Shown here piece after piece: positions 44,501 through 60,548 of a stretch of 64,000 nucleotides of DNA; the stretch's first letter is position 1, and every line of letters starts with the position of its first letter. Under the pieces are notes generated by a model. That model was not told where the DNA came from and did not search any database. It saw only the letters and a list, made by a program, of their open reading frames with translations. Position numbers and translations under genes: made by a program. Origin of the DNA: Saccopteryx bilineata (Eukaryota; Chordata; Mammalia; Chiroptera; Emballonuridae); contig NC_089490.1 of NCBI RefSeq assembly GCF_036850765.1, positions 134,072,522 to 134,136,521 on the forward strand, given 5' to 3'.

Positions 44501-44627
44501 TTAATACAATGTTAATAAAATTATCTTTTATGTAACTTAAATGCATTTTTGTCAAACTGCAGATTTAGCTCATTCAATTTATGGTGAAGGTGAGAAAAGA
44601 AAACTAGCAAAAGTTCATCAAGTAGAT
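41535..44627. other. Intergenic DNA without recognised genes
   Basis: An AT-rich interval (especially 43560-44620). Short frames such as 41860-42078 and 43293-43487 show no family. Confidence 0.4.
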
Positions 44628-44974
44628 TTTTTTTTTTAGTGAGAGAGAGTACAGACAGACAGGAAGGGAGAGAGATAAGAAACTTCAATTTGTAGTTGCT
44701 ACACTTTAGTTGTTCATCAATTGCTTCTCATATGTATGTGCCTTGATGGGGTGCTCCAGCTCAGCCAGTGACCCCTTCCTCAAGCCAGCGACCATAAGGT
44801 CATGTCTATATTGGCTATGATCCTATGCTTAAGCCAGTAAACCCGTACTCAAACTGGATGAGCCTGAATTCAAGCTAGATGAGCAACACTCAAGTCAGTG
44901 ACCCCAGGGTTTCGAACCTGGATCTTCAGAGTCCCAGGTCAATGCTCTATCTACTGCGTCCCTATCAGTCAGGC
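44628..44974 (-). mobile_element. tRNA-headed bat SINE (second family)
   Basis: Reverse copy: T-run, GA-rich part, then a body with gttgttcatcaattgcttct and a tRNA head ending tatcagtcaggc. Imperfect target duplications tcaagtagat / tcaagtggat flank it. Diverged and older than the copy at 35979. Confidence 0.85.
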
Positions 44975-44984
44975 TCAAGTGGAT

Positions 44985-46720
44985 AGACTTTTACAAAAGA
45001 GTAAATATGGCTGTTGGGATGTGGAAACAGATTCCCTTAGCACTATCTGTGCCTGTGAGCCACTTGGAAAGTCTCTGAGGCCTTCCAGTGGAACATGCAG
45101 CCCAGTTTGAAGACAGCTGCATGGGGTGAGTGACATAGCTAGAACTCAGATCAGACACCTCAATCTCTATCTTGTGCTTTTCCATCTTTTTATGTTGTTT
45201 CCCAAAGCTCTGTGGACTTGTCAGCTTATCTACAGAACAACATCACAGCTAGAAAGTTCAGTTTTCTGGAAAAGATGATACTTGCTATATTTTGCTGACT
45301 TAGATGACCCTCCCTCCCCTCCCCCCTCTTCACACCCCTTTTGGAAGTAACAGCTGGCTCCACTTGTCATCCAGGATGGCTACCATAATGATAACTAGAG
45401 ATTGTTTGCATATCCTCTTTCTAACCCTAAACTTTAGCTACTCTTCCTTCCACATTGAGTTCAAATAGTTAGGTTCTTTTCGTCAAAAGCAATATACAAA
45501 TTTTAAAAGCAAATAAAGAACCAAAGACAAGAGAGAGGTGGTGGTGGAAAGACATTGATTCTATGCTTCATGTTGGGGCTTGGGTTCTAGAAGAAAAATG
45601 TAAATGGACCTAATGCTTGTTCTGTTTCAACATTTAATTCTGAAGCAAGAATTAGAGAAGCCATCTGCTTTTTTCTTCTTTCTTTCATAATCAACCGATG
45701 AAGAGAAAAAAAAATCAGAAGAGAGAAAAGGAATTCTGTTGTGTTAAGTGAATGGGAACTAATTTAACTGGGAAGTATTGAATTGTTCAGCTGTGATAAT
45801 TACCTCTATTCTATAAGAAAGGTGAGTTTAATGCAAATATGCAAATACATGTTCCCCAAAAACTTCAATTAGTAACTCCTTCTCTCAAAAATCTTATTCT
45901 ACTGGCTTTTGTTTATATTCTCTCTTTGGCTCATGTCTAAACTAAGATATTAGCAAGTCCAACTTTTAGGAGTAAAGCTATGTATTTGAAATCTCATTCC
46001 TGGTCATTGTTAAGATTTGAGTACTCCCTTGTCCTAGCTTAGGCAGTGCTTTTCGCTTTTTCTATACTTTTGAATTAGAAAATCTCAGGTTGGCAGAAGA
46101 CCTAATAGGCCTTCTAGCGTCAAGGTCAGCTCAGAGGTGGAGTGATTCCCTTCTGAATTGCTATTGCTTTGTGTCTAGAGCAGTTTCTTTTATCTTTGGA
46201 CAACTCTAAATTTTATACAGAGCCAAGAGTTCCACCCATCCATATATTTAAATGTTAGGACACAGCTGTGTGTTTTACTTAATCTTTCTAAATTTGAAAA
46301 CTAATCTGAAGATGATTTTAATCTAGATAACTTCTAAAATAAGAATTAATAAGGGTAATGGGCAAAACTATTTTGGTGTAAGACAAGGAAAACACTTTGC
46401 CATTTGAAATATCTCAGGCCTATTCTAAAGCACATATGTTATTCTAATGCAAGTTGGCAGTGTGTGTAGTTTATTAAATTTGTAAGCTAAAGTAATACTG
46501 AAAGGGGTGGGGAATATTTTTCGTGTGCTTTTTTCTCTCTTGATAATATAATAATAAAAGGAATTGCTAGTTAGCAATATGGCATCCAGCCTGTATCTAC
46601 AGGGAGATTCCTAAATGCAATTTGGTTCTGATATAATTTTATAGTGGTAGATGTCTATTTTTGGAGGCTGCTAATAAAGCCAAGCATGGACTCATTTAGT
46701 TTGTTTCTGTAGAGCTTTGC
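44985..46720. other. Intergenic DNA without recognised features
   Basis: No gene or repeat I recognise. A C-rich tract lies near 45308-45330. Confidence 0.4.
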
Positions 46721-46731
46721 CTAATAGTTTT

Positions 46732-47085
46732 TATTTATTTATTTATTTTTTATTTTTTACAGAGACAGTGAGTGAATCAGAGAGAGGGATAGACAGGGAC
46801 AGACAGACAGGAACGGAGAGAGATGAGAAGCATCAATCATTAGTTTTTCATTGCGCGTTGCAACACCTTAGTTGTTCATTGATTGCTTTCTCATATGTGC
46901 CTTGACCGCGGGCCTTCAGCAGACCGAGTAACCCCTTGCTTGAGCTAGCGACCTTGGGTCCAAGCTGGTGAGCTTTGCTCAAACCAGATGAGTCTGCACT
47001 CAAGCTGGCGACCTCGGGGTCTCGAACCTGGGTCCTTCCACATCCCAGTCCGACGCTCCATCCACTGCACCACCTCCTGGTCAGG
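46732..47085 (-). mobile_element. tRNA-headed bat SINE (second family)
   Basis: Reverse copy with target duplications ctaatagtttt at 46721-46731 and 47086-47096. It retains a long (ATTT)n tail and close similarity to the copy at 35979, so it is relatively young. Confidence 0.93.
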
Positions 47086-47284
47086 CTAATAGTTTTATAT
47101 GGATTACTCTACTTGTATGTGATTTGAGTACCCTCAATTTTGATTATTGTAGCATTTTCTTGCATCAGTATGCAAATTTAAATTTGGAAGGGGAAAAAAA
47201 GAGTAAGAGCTCTTATTTGCATAGCACCTCTCAGAAACATTCTTTTACTTTGGTCATAATAGAAAGTGTGAGAATTCAAACAGA

Positions 47285-47990
47285 ACTTGACTCAGCTGTG
47301 TGAACTTGACCAATATTCTTAAATTCTTATGACCTCATTTTCATTCTCATAGCATGAAAATAATATTTCATTACAGTTTTGTGAAGATACAATGGCATAA
47401 TAGAGTTGAGTGCTTTAGGTACATGTTTGAGACCCCAATCTAACTAAACCATTCCACATCTTTAAAATAAGGATGTTTAAAAAAATTTTTTTTATGAAGT
47501 GAGAAGTGAGAGACAGGGAAACAAAGAGACAGACTCCCATATGTGCTTTGGCTGGAATTCACCCAGCAAACCCCCTACAGGGCGATATTTTGCCCATCTG
47601 GGACCGCTGCTCCATTGCTTGGCAACTGAGCCATTTTAGCACTTGAGGCAAGGCCATGGAATCATTCACAGCACCTGGGCCAAGTCACTTGAACCAATCG
47701 AGCCATGGCTGCAGGAGAAGAAGAGCAAGAGAGAGAGAGAGAAAAAGAGAGATGCAAGAGGGGAAGGGGTAGAGAAGCAGATAGTCTCTTCTCCTGTGTG
47801 CCTTGGCCAGGAATTGAACTTGGGACTTCCACACACTGGGCTGAGGCTGTACCATTGAGCCAACCAGCCAGGGAAAAATGAGGATGATTTTAACAGCCAA
47901 CTCATCATGATTTTGTGATGATTAAATGAAATTCTCCTAATAAATGACTTAGCACAGTGCCTAACACAAGGTTACTATTAACATTATCGA
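47285..47990 (+). repeat. MIR split by a SINE
   Basis: MIR-like core (tgtgtgaacttgaccaatat, then aaaataaggatg) resumes after the SINE at 47484-47873 with aaatgaggatgattttaaca and ends cttagcacagtgcctaacac. Confidence 0.65.
47484..47873 (-). mobile_element. tRNA-headed bat SINE (about 400-bp family), diverged
   Basis: Reverse copy with a GA expansion (47720-47750) and head aattgaacttgggacttcca...ccaaccagccaggg. Inserted in a MIR. Confidence 0.85.
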
Positions 47991-49508
47991 ACACAATTAT
48001 GCTTAGTAAATACAAATTTTCATTTCCCTAATCTTCTTAAATGATTTTATTTCCCATCAGTCCTTTTTAGGTTTAGTTGCTTACGTAGTACATGGGTTAG
48101 TCTGCCATTTTGCTTCTCCTCCATTTGTTATTTCGTTTGGCCTTTACCAGTTGGTTGGCACTTCTAGGAGTAGGTAAGAACTGAGACACTCAGATAAATG
48201 CACAGATTTCTTTGGTCAAAGTCCAGTTGTGGGAAGTCACCCTAATGAAGCTTTAGGGTCTCCTCCTGATTTAAATACATCTTGGCTATCTCAATTTAAC
48301 TGGTTGTAACTGCTATGAATGATATCCTAGTCAAGGAATACTGTGGAAGTAGAAGACTTTATTTTAGGCATGGTGAACTCAAAGTCCATGAGGAATATTT
48401 TGCTAACAGCCCTGCCACTGTTCTGGCTTATTCTCTAACCATCCATCTCTTCCCAGTAGCATCCCAGTAGAGACCCCTTACTACCGTATGCTCATTGTTC
48501 AAGGTACTCAGGCTTTCACTGTTCTTTAACTTCAAAAGCTATTATCATCCTCATATTTAATCTTAGGTATAAGGACTGATATAAGCTTTAACTCTTACCT
48601 CTTCCATTGATATTGGCATTTTAACAGTCAAAGCTAAAAGATGATGCTGTTTGAGTAGCAATGCATCAAGAATCCAATCTGAAAACAGGAAGCATCTGGA
48701 GCTTTTCTAATCTGTTTGGAAGGACACCATGAAAAATCAAAAAAAGGATAGAGCTGTACATGTGATACTATCAGATTTAGAGGAAAAATGCCCAGTGACT
48801 TTGATGACCGAAACCTGGTTGATGGCCATGACCCCACAGTTACAAGAGACATGGTTTGGGATAAATCCCTTTTCCTTCCACAGACTTTTCAGCATCCTAT
48901 CTAGAAAGTGAAGATGATTCCCTGCAGATCTGTTTCTGCCTCACAAGATTGCTGCAGGAGCCAGTCATATAATGTAGAAACACTCAGGAGTCTTCAGCTC
49001 TCCTTGGAAATGTCGTCTCTGTTATGTGATGATGCCACAAGGATCACATGGAAAAGAAATCTGAGGGTAATGAAAATCAGAAACTGAGAAACCAAAGCTC
49101 ATGTTTGAGCACTAATGCTTTGCCTTCCTAGAAATTTCTGCTCTGGTTGGAAGTTATGTCCAATGGCTACCATGTGAAGGGAGAGGAAGAAGGAGAATCC
49201 ACTCCATAAAAGGGGTAACAAAAGCAAAGGTTAAGAACTGTTAAAGTTGAAAAAGCTGGTGGACATGGGTAGAAAATTTGTATATTACTTTCCAGCCCCA
49301 AGAGTCTATGAAGTATAGAATATAAAATGCATTTCTAATGGTGTTATTTTTTTAAAGAAAAATTGAGACATTCATTCATGATTGAATTTGACATAAAGTT
49401 GGAAGTTTTCAAAACCATTGCAGCAGATTTGAACAATGGATCAAAATCATCTATATTGAAGATTAGATTTGACAGGAATAAAAAAAAATTATATTTCTGG
49501 ATTTTTAT
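47991..49508. other. Intergenic DNA without recognised features
   Basis: Plain intergenic sequence. No convincing exon. Confidence 0.4.
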
Positions 49509-49883
49509 TTTTTGTATTTTTTCGAAGTGAGAAGAGGAGGTGAAGTGGGGGAGGCAGACAGAGAGACTCCCACATACACCTGACCAGGATCCACCCAGAC
49601 GACCCACCAGATGGTGATGCTCGGCCCCTCTGGGGTGTTGCTCTGCTGCAATCTGAGCTATTCTAGCACCTGAGGCAGAGGCCATGAAGCATCCTCAGTA
49701 CCTGGGTCAATTTTGTTCCAATGGAGCCCTGGCTGCAGAATGGGAAGAGAGATATAGAGCGAAAGGAGAGGGGGAAGGGTGGAGAAGCAGATGGGCACTT
49801 CTCTTGTGTGCCCTGGCTGGGAATGGAACCCCGGACTTCCACATGCTGGGCCAATGCTCTACCGCTGAACCAACTGGCCAGAG
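49509..49883 (-). mobile_element. tRNA-headed bat SINE (about 400-bp family), diverged
   Basis: Reverse copy, ending ccaactggccagag, with the weak target repeat tttctggattttta / atttggatttttta. Confidence 0.85.
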
Positions 49884-49912
49884 ATTTGGATTTTTTAAAA
49901 AGCCACAGTATA

Positions 49913-50020
49913 GAGGCTGCCGAGTTTGATCCCTGGTTAGGGCACATAAAAAAACAGCTTGATGTTCCTCCCCCCCCCCGCCTGCCTCTCTCTAAAAAAC
50001 AAAACAAAACACCCAAAAAT
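49913..50020 (+). mobile_element. 5'-truncated mini-SINE
   Basis: A 108-bp insert with perfect 11-bp target duplications gccacagtata (49902-49912 and 50021-50031). It begins inside a tRNA-like head (gagtttgatccctggttagg, a B-box-type segment), then a C-run, then cctgcctctctctaaaaaac. It lies 30 bp from an opposite-strand SINE. Confidence 0.75.
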
Positions 50021-50754
50021 GCCACAGTATAAATTAATAGCTTTAGCTTTCAAAGTGTTTTGTCAAGTTGACTTAAATTCAATACGAGGTAGCAATGTAA
50101 AATTGCTTTAGAAAACTTTAATGCAATATTGGAATAGACTAATAGAAATATAATATCTACTCATCTTTAGAACAATAAGAACAGCCACTTCATAGAGCTG
50201 TTTTTAAGATTAAACACCATACTTGTGCAGAGCATGTGGCATAGTGACCAGGTACAGAAATGTCAACTCATTTAATTCATTTGGCATCTTTATTTACTCA
50301 AATTATAGCAATCATTGCTTCGATCATTCTCTTCTTTGAGACATCTCTTGGAATTTTGCCTTTTATTATTTAACTTCTGCATAATTCTTTGAAATGTCAC
50401 CTGTATGTGCATTGTCGGCCTAGCTAGTTCTAAAGTAATTTGTAATACACAGTATTTGTTCAGATACCAATTTATTTCAAAAAACTGGTCTCATAAAATT
50501 TCTTAGAACTCAATAACAAAAATTTAAATTCAATCATTGAATACCATTGTGATAATCATCATGAAGATCATAGTGGTAACTGGAGTGAATAAATATATAT
50601 GAACCTTCCTTCCTCCCTTAACCATTTTATTATGTATTTAAAATTTATACAATATATTATTTATGTTGTTAATTTATTTTTATAATACATAGATGTATGT
50701 GTGTATATATATATAGTTCAGTTTTTTCTTTCCCTGTAAAATCTACATTGAATG

Positions 50755-51060
50755 AACTACACAGCTCCAGTTATACTCTGATTTTGACAAACGGCGACAC
50801 CTGCTCAATCCAAACTTCTCCAGGGCTAGAACAAGAGTATCACCCCAGAAAGCACCCTGTGCCTCCTCTCAATCAGCCCGCACCTCCCATTTCCTGAAGC
50901 AAACACTGTTCTGAGTTTTTTCTACCATAGATTAGTTCGCTTGTTCTAGAATTTTATATACATAGAATTATACAGTATGGAGGCTTTATGTAAGACTTTT
51001 TTACTCATCATGATCCTGTTTCTGAGATTCGATCATGTGCTGTGTGTCAGTAGCTGGTCT
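50755..51060 (-). mobile_element. Old L1 3' UTR remnant
   Basis: tacatagaattatacagtat and gtgctgtgtgtcagtagctg follow the antisense L1 pattern; strongly diverged. Confidence 0.35.
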
Positions 51061-52601
51061 TTATATTGCACTTGAGTATTTTGCAAGCCCTCTGGAGACA
51101 GTGACTGCTATGACCCCCCATGCACTGCCCCTCATCCTGCCCCCATGACACTTGTACAGAATTGTACACGTTAAAAGGATTCCACTGACACGTGGTGACC
51201 CTATGATGAATGAACTGTGAGTTATTTAATTTATTGATGAGCCGTTTAGACACAACCAAGTTTCCCTTTTCTAATCCTGACGGTCTCTTACACATTCTAT
51301 TTACCAAAGCCACTGTTCTATGCTCTGTGCCAGAAGCCTGACTGCCTTAGTGTTGGAATCCAAGGATTCGCCCGTTTGCAGTTCTGTAGCCGCATCCCCT
51401 GCACACATGCAGTAGTGAAGTCCTGGACGGCTTCTGCAAAGCTGGGAGACAGTCCACCTGCGGTTCTGTCCCTTGCACAGTGAAATGCTTTTCTGCTTTC
51501 TGCAAGCAGCCAACCTCGCATTCCTCCAACTCATCTATTAAGCCGCTGTAAAGGTCAGCAAAGAAACCCCGGTGCGGCATGGAATGCTTTTGAGGCTGGT
51601 TAGTACCCAAATAGCAGAAGCTGCCTGTGTCAGTGCAGTCAGTTAGGAAAGCACAACTCAATATACAGGGTTAGTACAATTGGTTCTGACCAGCCTGTTT
51701 GTGATCCACCTACAATGACTGCAGATTGAGCCCTTTCATGTCTCCAGCATACTCTCTTACCTCCGCATCTCATGACTGAGATTAAGGGCAAAGCACTGTG
51801 GAGCAGGCCTCTGGGGGAAAAAACATCACCCTGACTGGTTCCGTGGAGTGGGCACGTAGGAGTTTGAACCTGTCACAATCATTTCTGCTTGGACAGCAGC
51901 AAGTTCCAGCCATTTCTAATTCCAAATGTATTCTGAATATAAACGTGCTTTCCGTTTTATTCTATTCAGATGACATTCTCATCCCTGTTGTAATTTAACT
52001 TTTATATAGCCACATAGCACACTTTGTAACCCATTTCTTCGCAATGTGAGGCTGTAAAATCAGGCACGTTTATATTAAAATGGGGAAAGTTTTCTTTCAA
52101 ACATATTACCAAAGGATGGGAGATTTATGTATGATGATTCCTATGGTGAGGATCATATAGAAAAAACTAAACTGGTTACAAGAAACAAGAAATATATTTG
52201 TGGTTTCTGCACACTATACATTTTCTGTTGATTTTACTCGTTTCCTTTTAAAGAGTTAAAGAGTTGTAAAAAGCATGGTAAACACCAATAATGAGATGCT
52301 GAGTGCCAGTATTTTTTTTCTTTTAATCTTTATGTTAAGTTTAAGGTCACTTTTTCAAAGAAAGCTTATTTATGAGTGAAAAATGAAAATATTTGAGTTA
52401 GAAAAAAAAGGTGAAATTTGTGATGTAGTTATTTTAGAGTTTAGATCAGCTAAGTTGCATTTTAGGTCACTAATTCTAGAAAAAGTATTTTCACAAACTG
52501 ATGTTTAGAGTAACAGCTAAAAAGTGACATTGCCAGTTATGTGTCATGTTACACTGGTAAGCTCCTTTTAATTTTACTTTGGGACATTTAAGACTCCTAC
52601 A
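51061..52601. other. Intergenic DNA, unresolved minus-strand frame
   Basis: A minus-strand open frame (51347-51661, 104 residues, cysteine-rich) is longer than its neighbours but matches no family I recognise and has no visible promoter or splice context. It could be part of a decayed processed gene or chance. Confidence 0.3.
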
Positions 52602-52613
52602 AATATACAGTTT

Positions 52614-52988
52614 TGGCCCTGGCTGGTGGGCTCAGTGGTAGAGTGTTGGCCGGATATGTGGAAGTACCAGGTTTGATTCTCAGTCAGGGCACACAGGAGA
52701 AGCACCCATTTGCTTCTCATTCTTCCCCCTTCTCTCTCTCCCTCTCTTTCTTCCCCTCCTGCAGCTATGGCTTGGTTGGATCAAGTTGGCCCCAGGTACT
52801 GAGGATGGTTCCATGGCCTTGTCTCAGGTGTTAAAATAGCTTGGTTTCCAAGCAGAAAAGCAGCAGCCTAGACTGGCAGAGCATCTCCTGGTGGGGGGCT
52901 TGCAGGTGGATCCTGGATGGGGCACATGCAGGAGTCTGTGTCTGTCTCCCCGCCTCTCACTTAATAAAAAAAAAATTATATATTTATA
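52614..52988 (+). mobile_element. tRNA-headed bat SINE (about 400-bp family)
   Basis: Forward copy, head ggccctggctggtgggctca, with target duplications aatatacagttt (52602-52613) and tatatacagttt (52989-53000). Confidence 0.9.
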
Positions 52989-53000
52989 TATATACAGTTT

Positions 53001-55199
53001 ATTGCCAACACTAGCTGTCCAAATAAAACATACTCATCAACATTTTTTTGTGGTATAAATCAGTTCATGTCAGTGTCGCCCAAACGTGAGAGGTTTACCT
53101 TTCACACACCAGACCCGCAGATCTGTGGCACACTGCTATCCAATTCCCCAGAGTCCTATGGAAGCAACCAATGCCAGTGGTTGCAGTACTGTCAGCAGAG
53201 GAGCACGACCCAGACTGGAAGCAGATAGAGCTTAGCTTTGAAGTAGATGCGTGAGGTGGCAAATAACAGCCTCTCTGGGCCTCAGCTGTTTGCTATAAAC
53301 AATGACTGTCATTGGTATTTTGTAATTATTAATTGATATCATACCCACCATAGGGCAGGTGTCCTGCACATGTTTATATCCTTCATCCCTCTCACCATCC
53401 ACAAATTGATGCCAACTTTGCTAACACTGATGTATGTACCTGCCAGTGAGCTGAATGGAGATCTGCTGTTCTGGATGAGGACTGCTCCCACAGCTCACTG
53501 GTGGCAGGAGAACCTTGTTCTCTGGACTAATGCTTTTCATGAGGCCTGCCTCAGAAGAAGTTCACCCTGAAGTTGAGCTTTTCAAAATAAATGCCAATAC
53601 AGAGCTCCCTGCCATGCCAAAGCATTTTAGAATAATGAAAAGCCACCAGGTCCTATCCAGCTGAAGCTTTCTGACTACTGGGCCTGGAGAAGAAGTAAAA
53701 CTTCCTTAGTGGTTGTAAGAGTTATATTTTATGGTTTTGTTGTAATGTTAATATACTTTACTTTTAAATTAAACTTACTAAAACAGTCCCTTAAGGGATT
53801 ACAGAGCTATCAGGAATAACTAGTATGGGAGAAATTTTATTAATGTTTCATCAACCTATTTCCATATTTGTTTTATAAATGATTTTTGTCTTCTAGGAGT
53901 ATGTTTTGTTGGCAGACCTCAACCAACTTCATGTTGGTAAAGAAAATGCTTACAGGGGAATAAGTGCACAAGTGTGTAGCACAGCCAAAACCTTCTAAAG
54001 AAATAATGCCAACACTGCAGACAACACTAATGCAAAAAAAAAAAAAATTATGGTTAGGTGGGAGAAAATGTTCATTTGTAAAAGATGTTCATTTTAACTT
54101 TGCTTTGATACACAGAGTAAATGCCACGTGGGCATTCAGAGCAAAATTCTGCAAAGAGGATTTAAAAAGGAGGATGACTGGACAGAATCTTTTTTAACAA
54201 GGCAAGTACTTAGCAGAGAAAGGATGAAGGCAGAGTCGCCAAAACTCAGACACAGGAGGGGTTCAGGAGCCCTTCTAAAGCAAGGGTGTAATGGATAATG
54301 AGGTGGCTGTGCCAGGAGTTATTAAAAACACACATGTGTGCGCACACACCCACACACACTCACTCACCAGAGATTTACATTCCTAACAACAGTTCATCTC
54401 TTCCCTCTCCAAACTCTGCTCACCAGGTCCCTAAAAACCAAGGGCTGAGTCCTGGTTCCCATCCTTCACCACTCCTGCACGCCTCCCTTGTCAGCTCCCC
54501 GAGCATGGCAGCAGGTGCCCCACGGTTTTCTCTCTCTGCAGTATTTCGCTGCCCTTGCAGCATCGACCAGCCCCTCCCTTTTTCTGGGCAGCCTTGTCTG
54601 CAGTCAGAGGCTTCCGCCAGGAGCCTTAGCAAAAGTAAAAAAAAAAAAAAAAAAAAGAGCTGATGGACTTAAGATACCGGAGGGTGACCTGAAACTCCTA
54701 CAGAAGAGATCTGGCACAAAAGGAAATGTATTCATGACTATGTAAGAATGTGGTGTAGGCAAACACACACAGTGAGTGTGAAACAATGTGGTTTATGCGG
54801 AGCAGGTTAAAAAATTCCTTTCTGCTACTTTTCATCCACATCTAAGTTATTGGGAGAGACAAAAATATGGCTTACCTAGGTTCTCTCCCACTTCCCTCAT
54901 CCTCCTCAGAGAAGCTTTTCCTACTGTTGAATCACTAGTGAATGAGGACACCAAGGACATGTGGGCTTCAAAAAGTCATCAGAATAAGGGCCCTATCTTG
55001 TCTGCCAGGGCCAAGCCACGTTTAGTTAGGACGGCCTAATGGCTTAGGCTTGACACCCTAAAGTGATTGATAGATTTAAACTAGCCAAGTTATTGTCTCT
55101 AAAGCTGCATGCTTTGAGACAGAGAGATGGTTTAGAACGCGCCCCCCCCCCCAAAGTTCTCTGCTGCAGTCTTTCCCTCTAGCAGGAAGAGGGTGGGGT
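53001..55199. other. Intergenic DNA with simple repeats
   Basis: No exon recognised. It includes a CA-rich microsatellite (about 54330-54366), an A-run (54637-54656) and a run of C (55143-55153). Confidence 0.4.
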
Positions 55200-55229
55200 A
55201 CAGGAACCGCAGGGTTTTAGAGCGGCAAA

Positions 55230-55960
55230 GAACCTCAGAGCTTAAGTCTCATCCCACCATCCTGTCGGAGGGAGCAGCGCGTGCTGGCTTCAAGCACTCC
55301 ACTCGTCCAGTGTCACCCAGAAAGCGATTCCGCTTTTTCTATTTGGAAAGTTATCATGTTTCCCTTTGGTTTGCCGCTTGAACAAACAAGACAGTAAATT
55401 TCACGTCAAGTGCCACTGTTACACAAATAAAGGAAATTAAACTCTTGCTTAGAAAAATGTTAGGTGCCCTATGCAAATATCTGCGATCTGCCCCTGAAAG
55501 CGGAGGGGTTCCCCAACAAAACGGATAATATGCTGTACAAACCGCGGGGCCGCATCACGGTGAGGGACGCCGCGCACACTGTTCCCGGTATCTGGGTGTT
55601 TCTTAAAGGAAGTGCAGGGATTCCTAATTGTATCTGTTCTCTAATGAGTGGATTGAGGGAAAGAATCACGCGACTATTTTGTCTGCCCCAAAACGGGGCG
55701 TCTCGGACCTGAGTTCCGCTTCCTCGGGCTCGGGGCTCCGGCAACCGTGTCCCTCTCGGCCAGCCACCTGCACGACTGGTTGAAATCATCAGGTTGGGTG
55801 CTGCACAGGTGTAAAAGGACGGAAAGGGGCCTCTAACGTTTTCCGGTCGGAGATGTCAAGCAGGAATTTAGCTCGATAAAGACGCGGGATGCAGTGACAG
55901 TCTGAGGTCCCCGTCGCGGAGCTCTTCGCTGTCTTTGCAGTCAGTCGGTTTTCACCCCGG
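55230..55960. promoter_or_regulatory. CpG-enriched block upstream of NEFL
   Basis: CpG content rises at 55240-55290, 55490-55600 and 55680-55960, about 0.8-1.5 kb before the NEFL start site, with no repeat. That is a typical place for a proximal enhancer. No specific factor site is claimed. Confidence 0.35.
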
Positions 55961-56690
55961 TTAGTTTCAAACTCATTCTCGGCTGGCTCTCCTCCTCCAA
56001 GACGCTTCTTCACCTCGTTACACCCATTGGAAGCTTCATTCCCCAGGAAGAAATGAGAAAATCTAGGAACACTAAAAGGCTGATATGAACTATTCTAAAG
56101 GTTTAGAAATGTTCAAATCAATGCCTGCAGTGCCGCAGTTTCTTGTGTGTATAAGAAGCGCTTTAGAGAGGGGGAAAAACCGGAGAAAGGGAGACGTATT
56201 AAAGTGCCAGAAACAGCTATAAGGAAACAGAAAACTTGCCTCCACACTTGCCGCAGACCTGCGGCCTTAGACCGTCACTTGCATATCTGCAGGACCCTTC
56301 CTTGCAGCCATAAACACCAAGGGGTGTGATGACGGAGGCCCCGAGCAAGGAAGGGGCGAGTTCGAGGGAGAGGAGGCCTCCGTGGTACCGAGAACTGTGA
56401 AACGAAGGTGTCAGTAGGAAGTGAGAGCTTGTTATTGGGGACACATTAGAAACCAGGGGATACGAGGTCAAAGGATTAAGTAGGAGGGGGTAGGGGAAGG
56501 GGAAAGAAATGAATTAGGAAGTATGGAATCTCAGAGAAAACAGGGGGCTCAGAGGAGAGTGGAAGGGACCAGAGCCGCCGCGCCCTGAAGGCCCGCGGCT
56601 CGCCCCCACCTTCCCTTTGCGCAGAATCCGCCGCGGCTGCAGCAGCGCTGCCCCCACCGGCGCGCGCGCGCGCGGCGCTGGATTGCAGGC

Positions 56691-56698
56691 TGCGTCAG
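56691..56698 (+). promoter_or_regulatory. NEFL: CRE/AP-1-like site
   Basis: tgcgtcag, 14 bp upstream of the TATA box, is one base from a CRE/AP-1 half-site core. Binding is an inference. Confidence 0.35.
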
Positions 56699-56711
56699 AA
56701 TCCTCCCTGAG

Positions 56712-56719
56712 TATAAATA
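56712..56719 (+). promoter_or_regulatory. NEFL: NEFL TATA box
   Basis: tataaata, followed by agggtgacag, lies 125 bp before the ATG. Transcription should start about 25-30 bp downstream, near 56742-56750, giving a 5' UTR of about 95-100 bp. A consensus TATA in a CpG island is the known arrangement for mammalian NEFL. Confidence 0.85.
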
Positions 56720-56726
56720 AGGGTGA

Positions 56727-60548
<3,822 letters not shown>

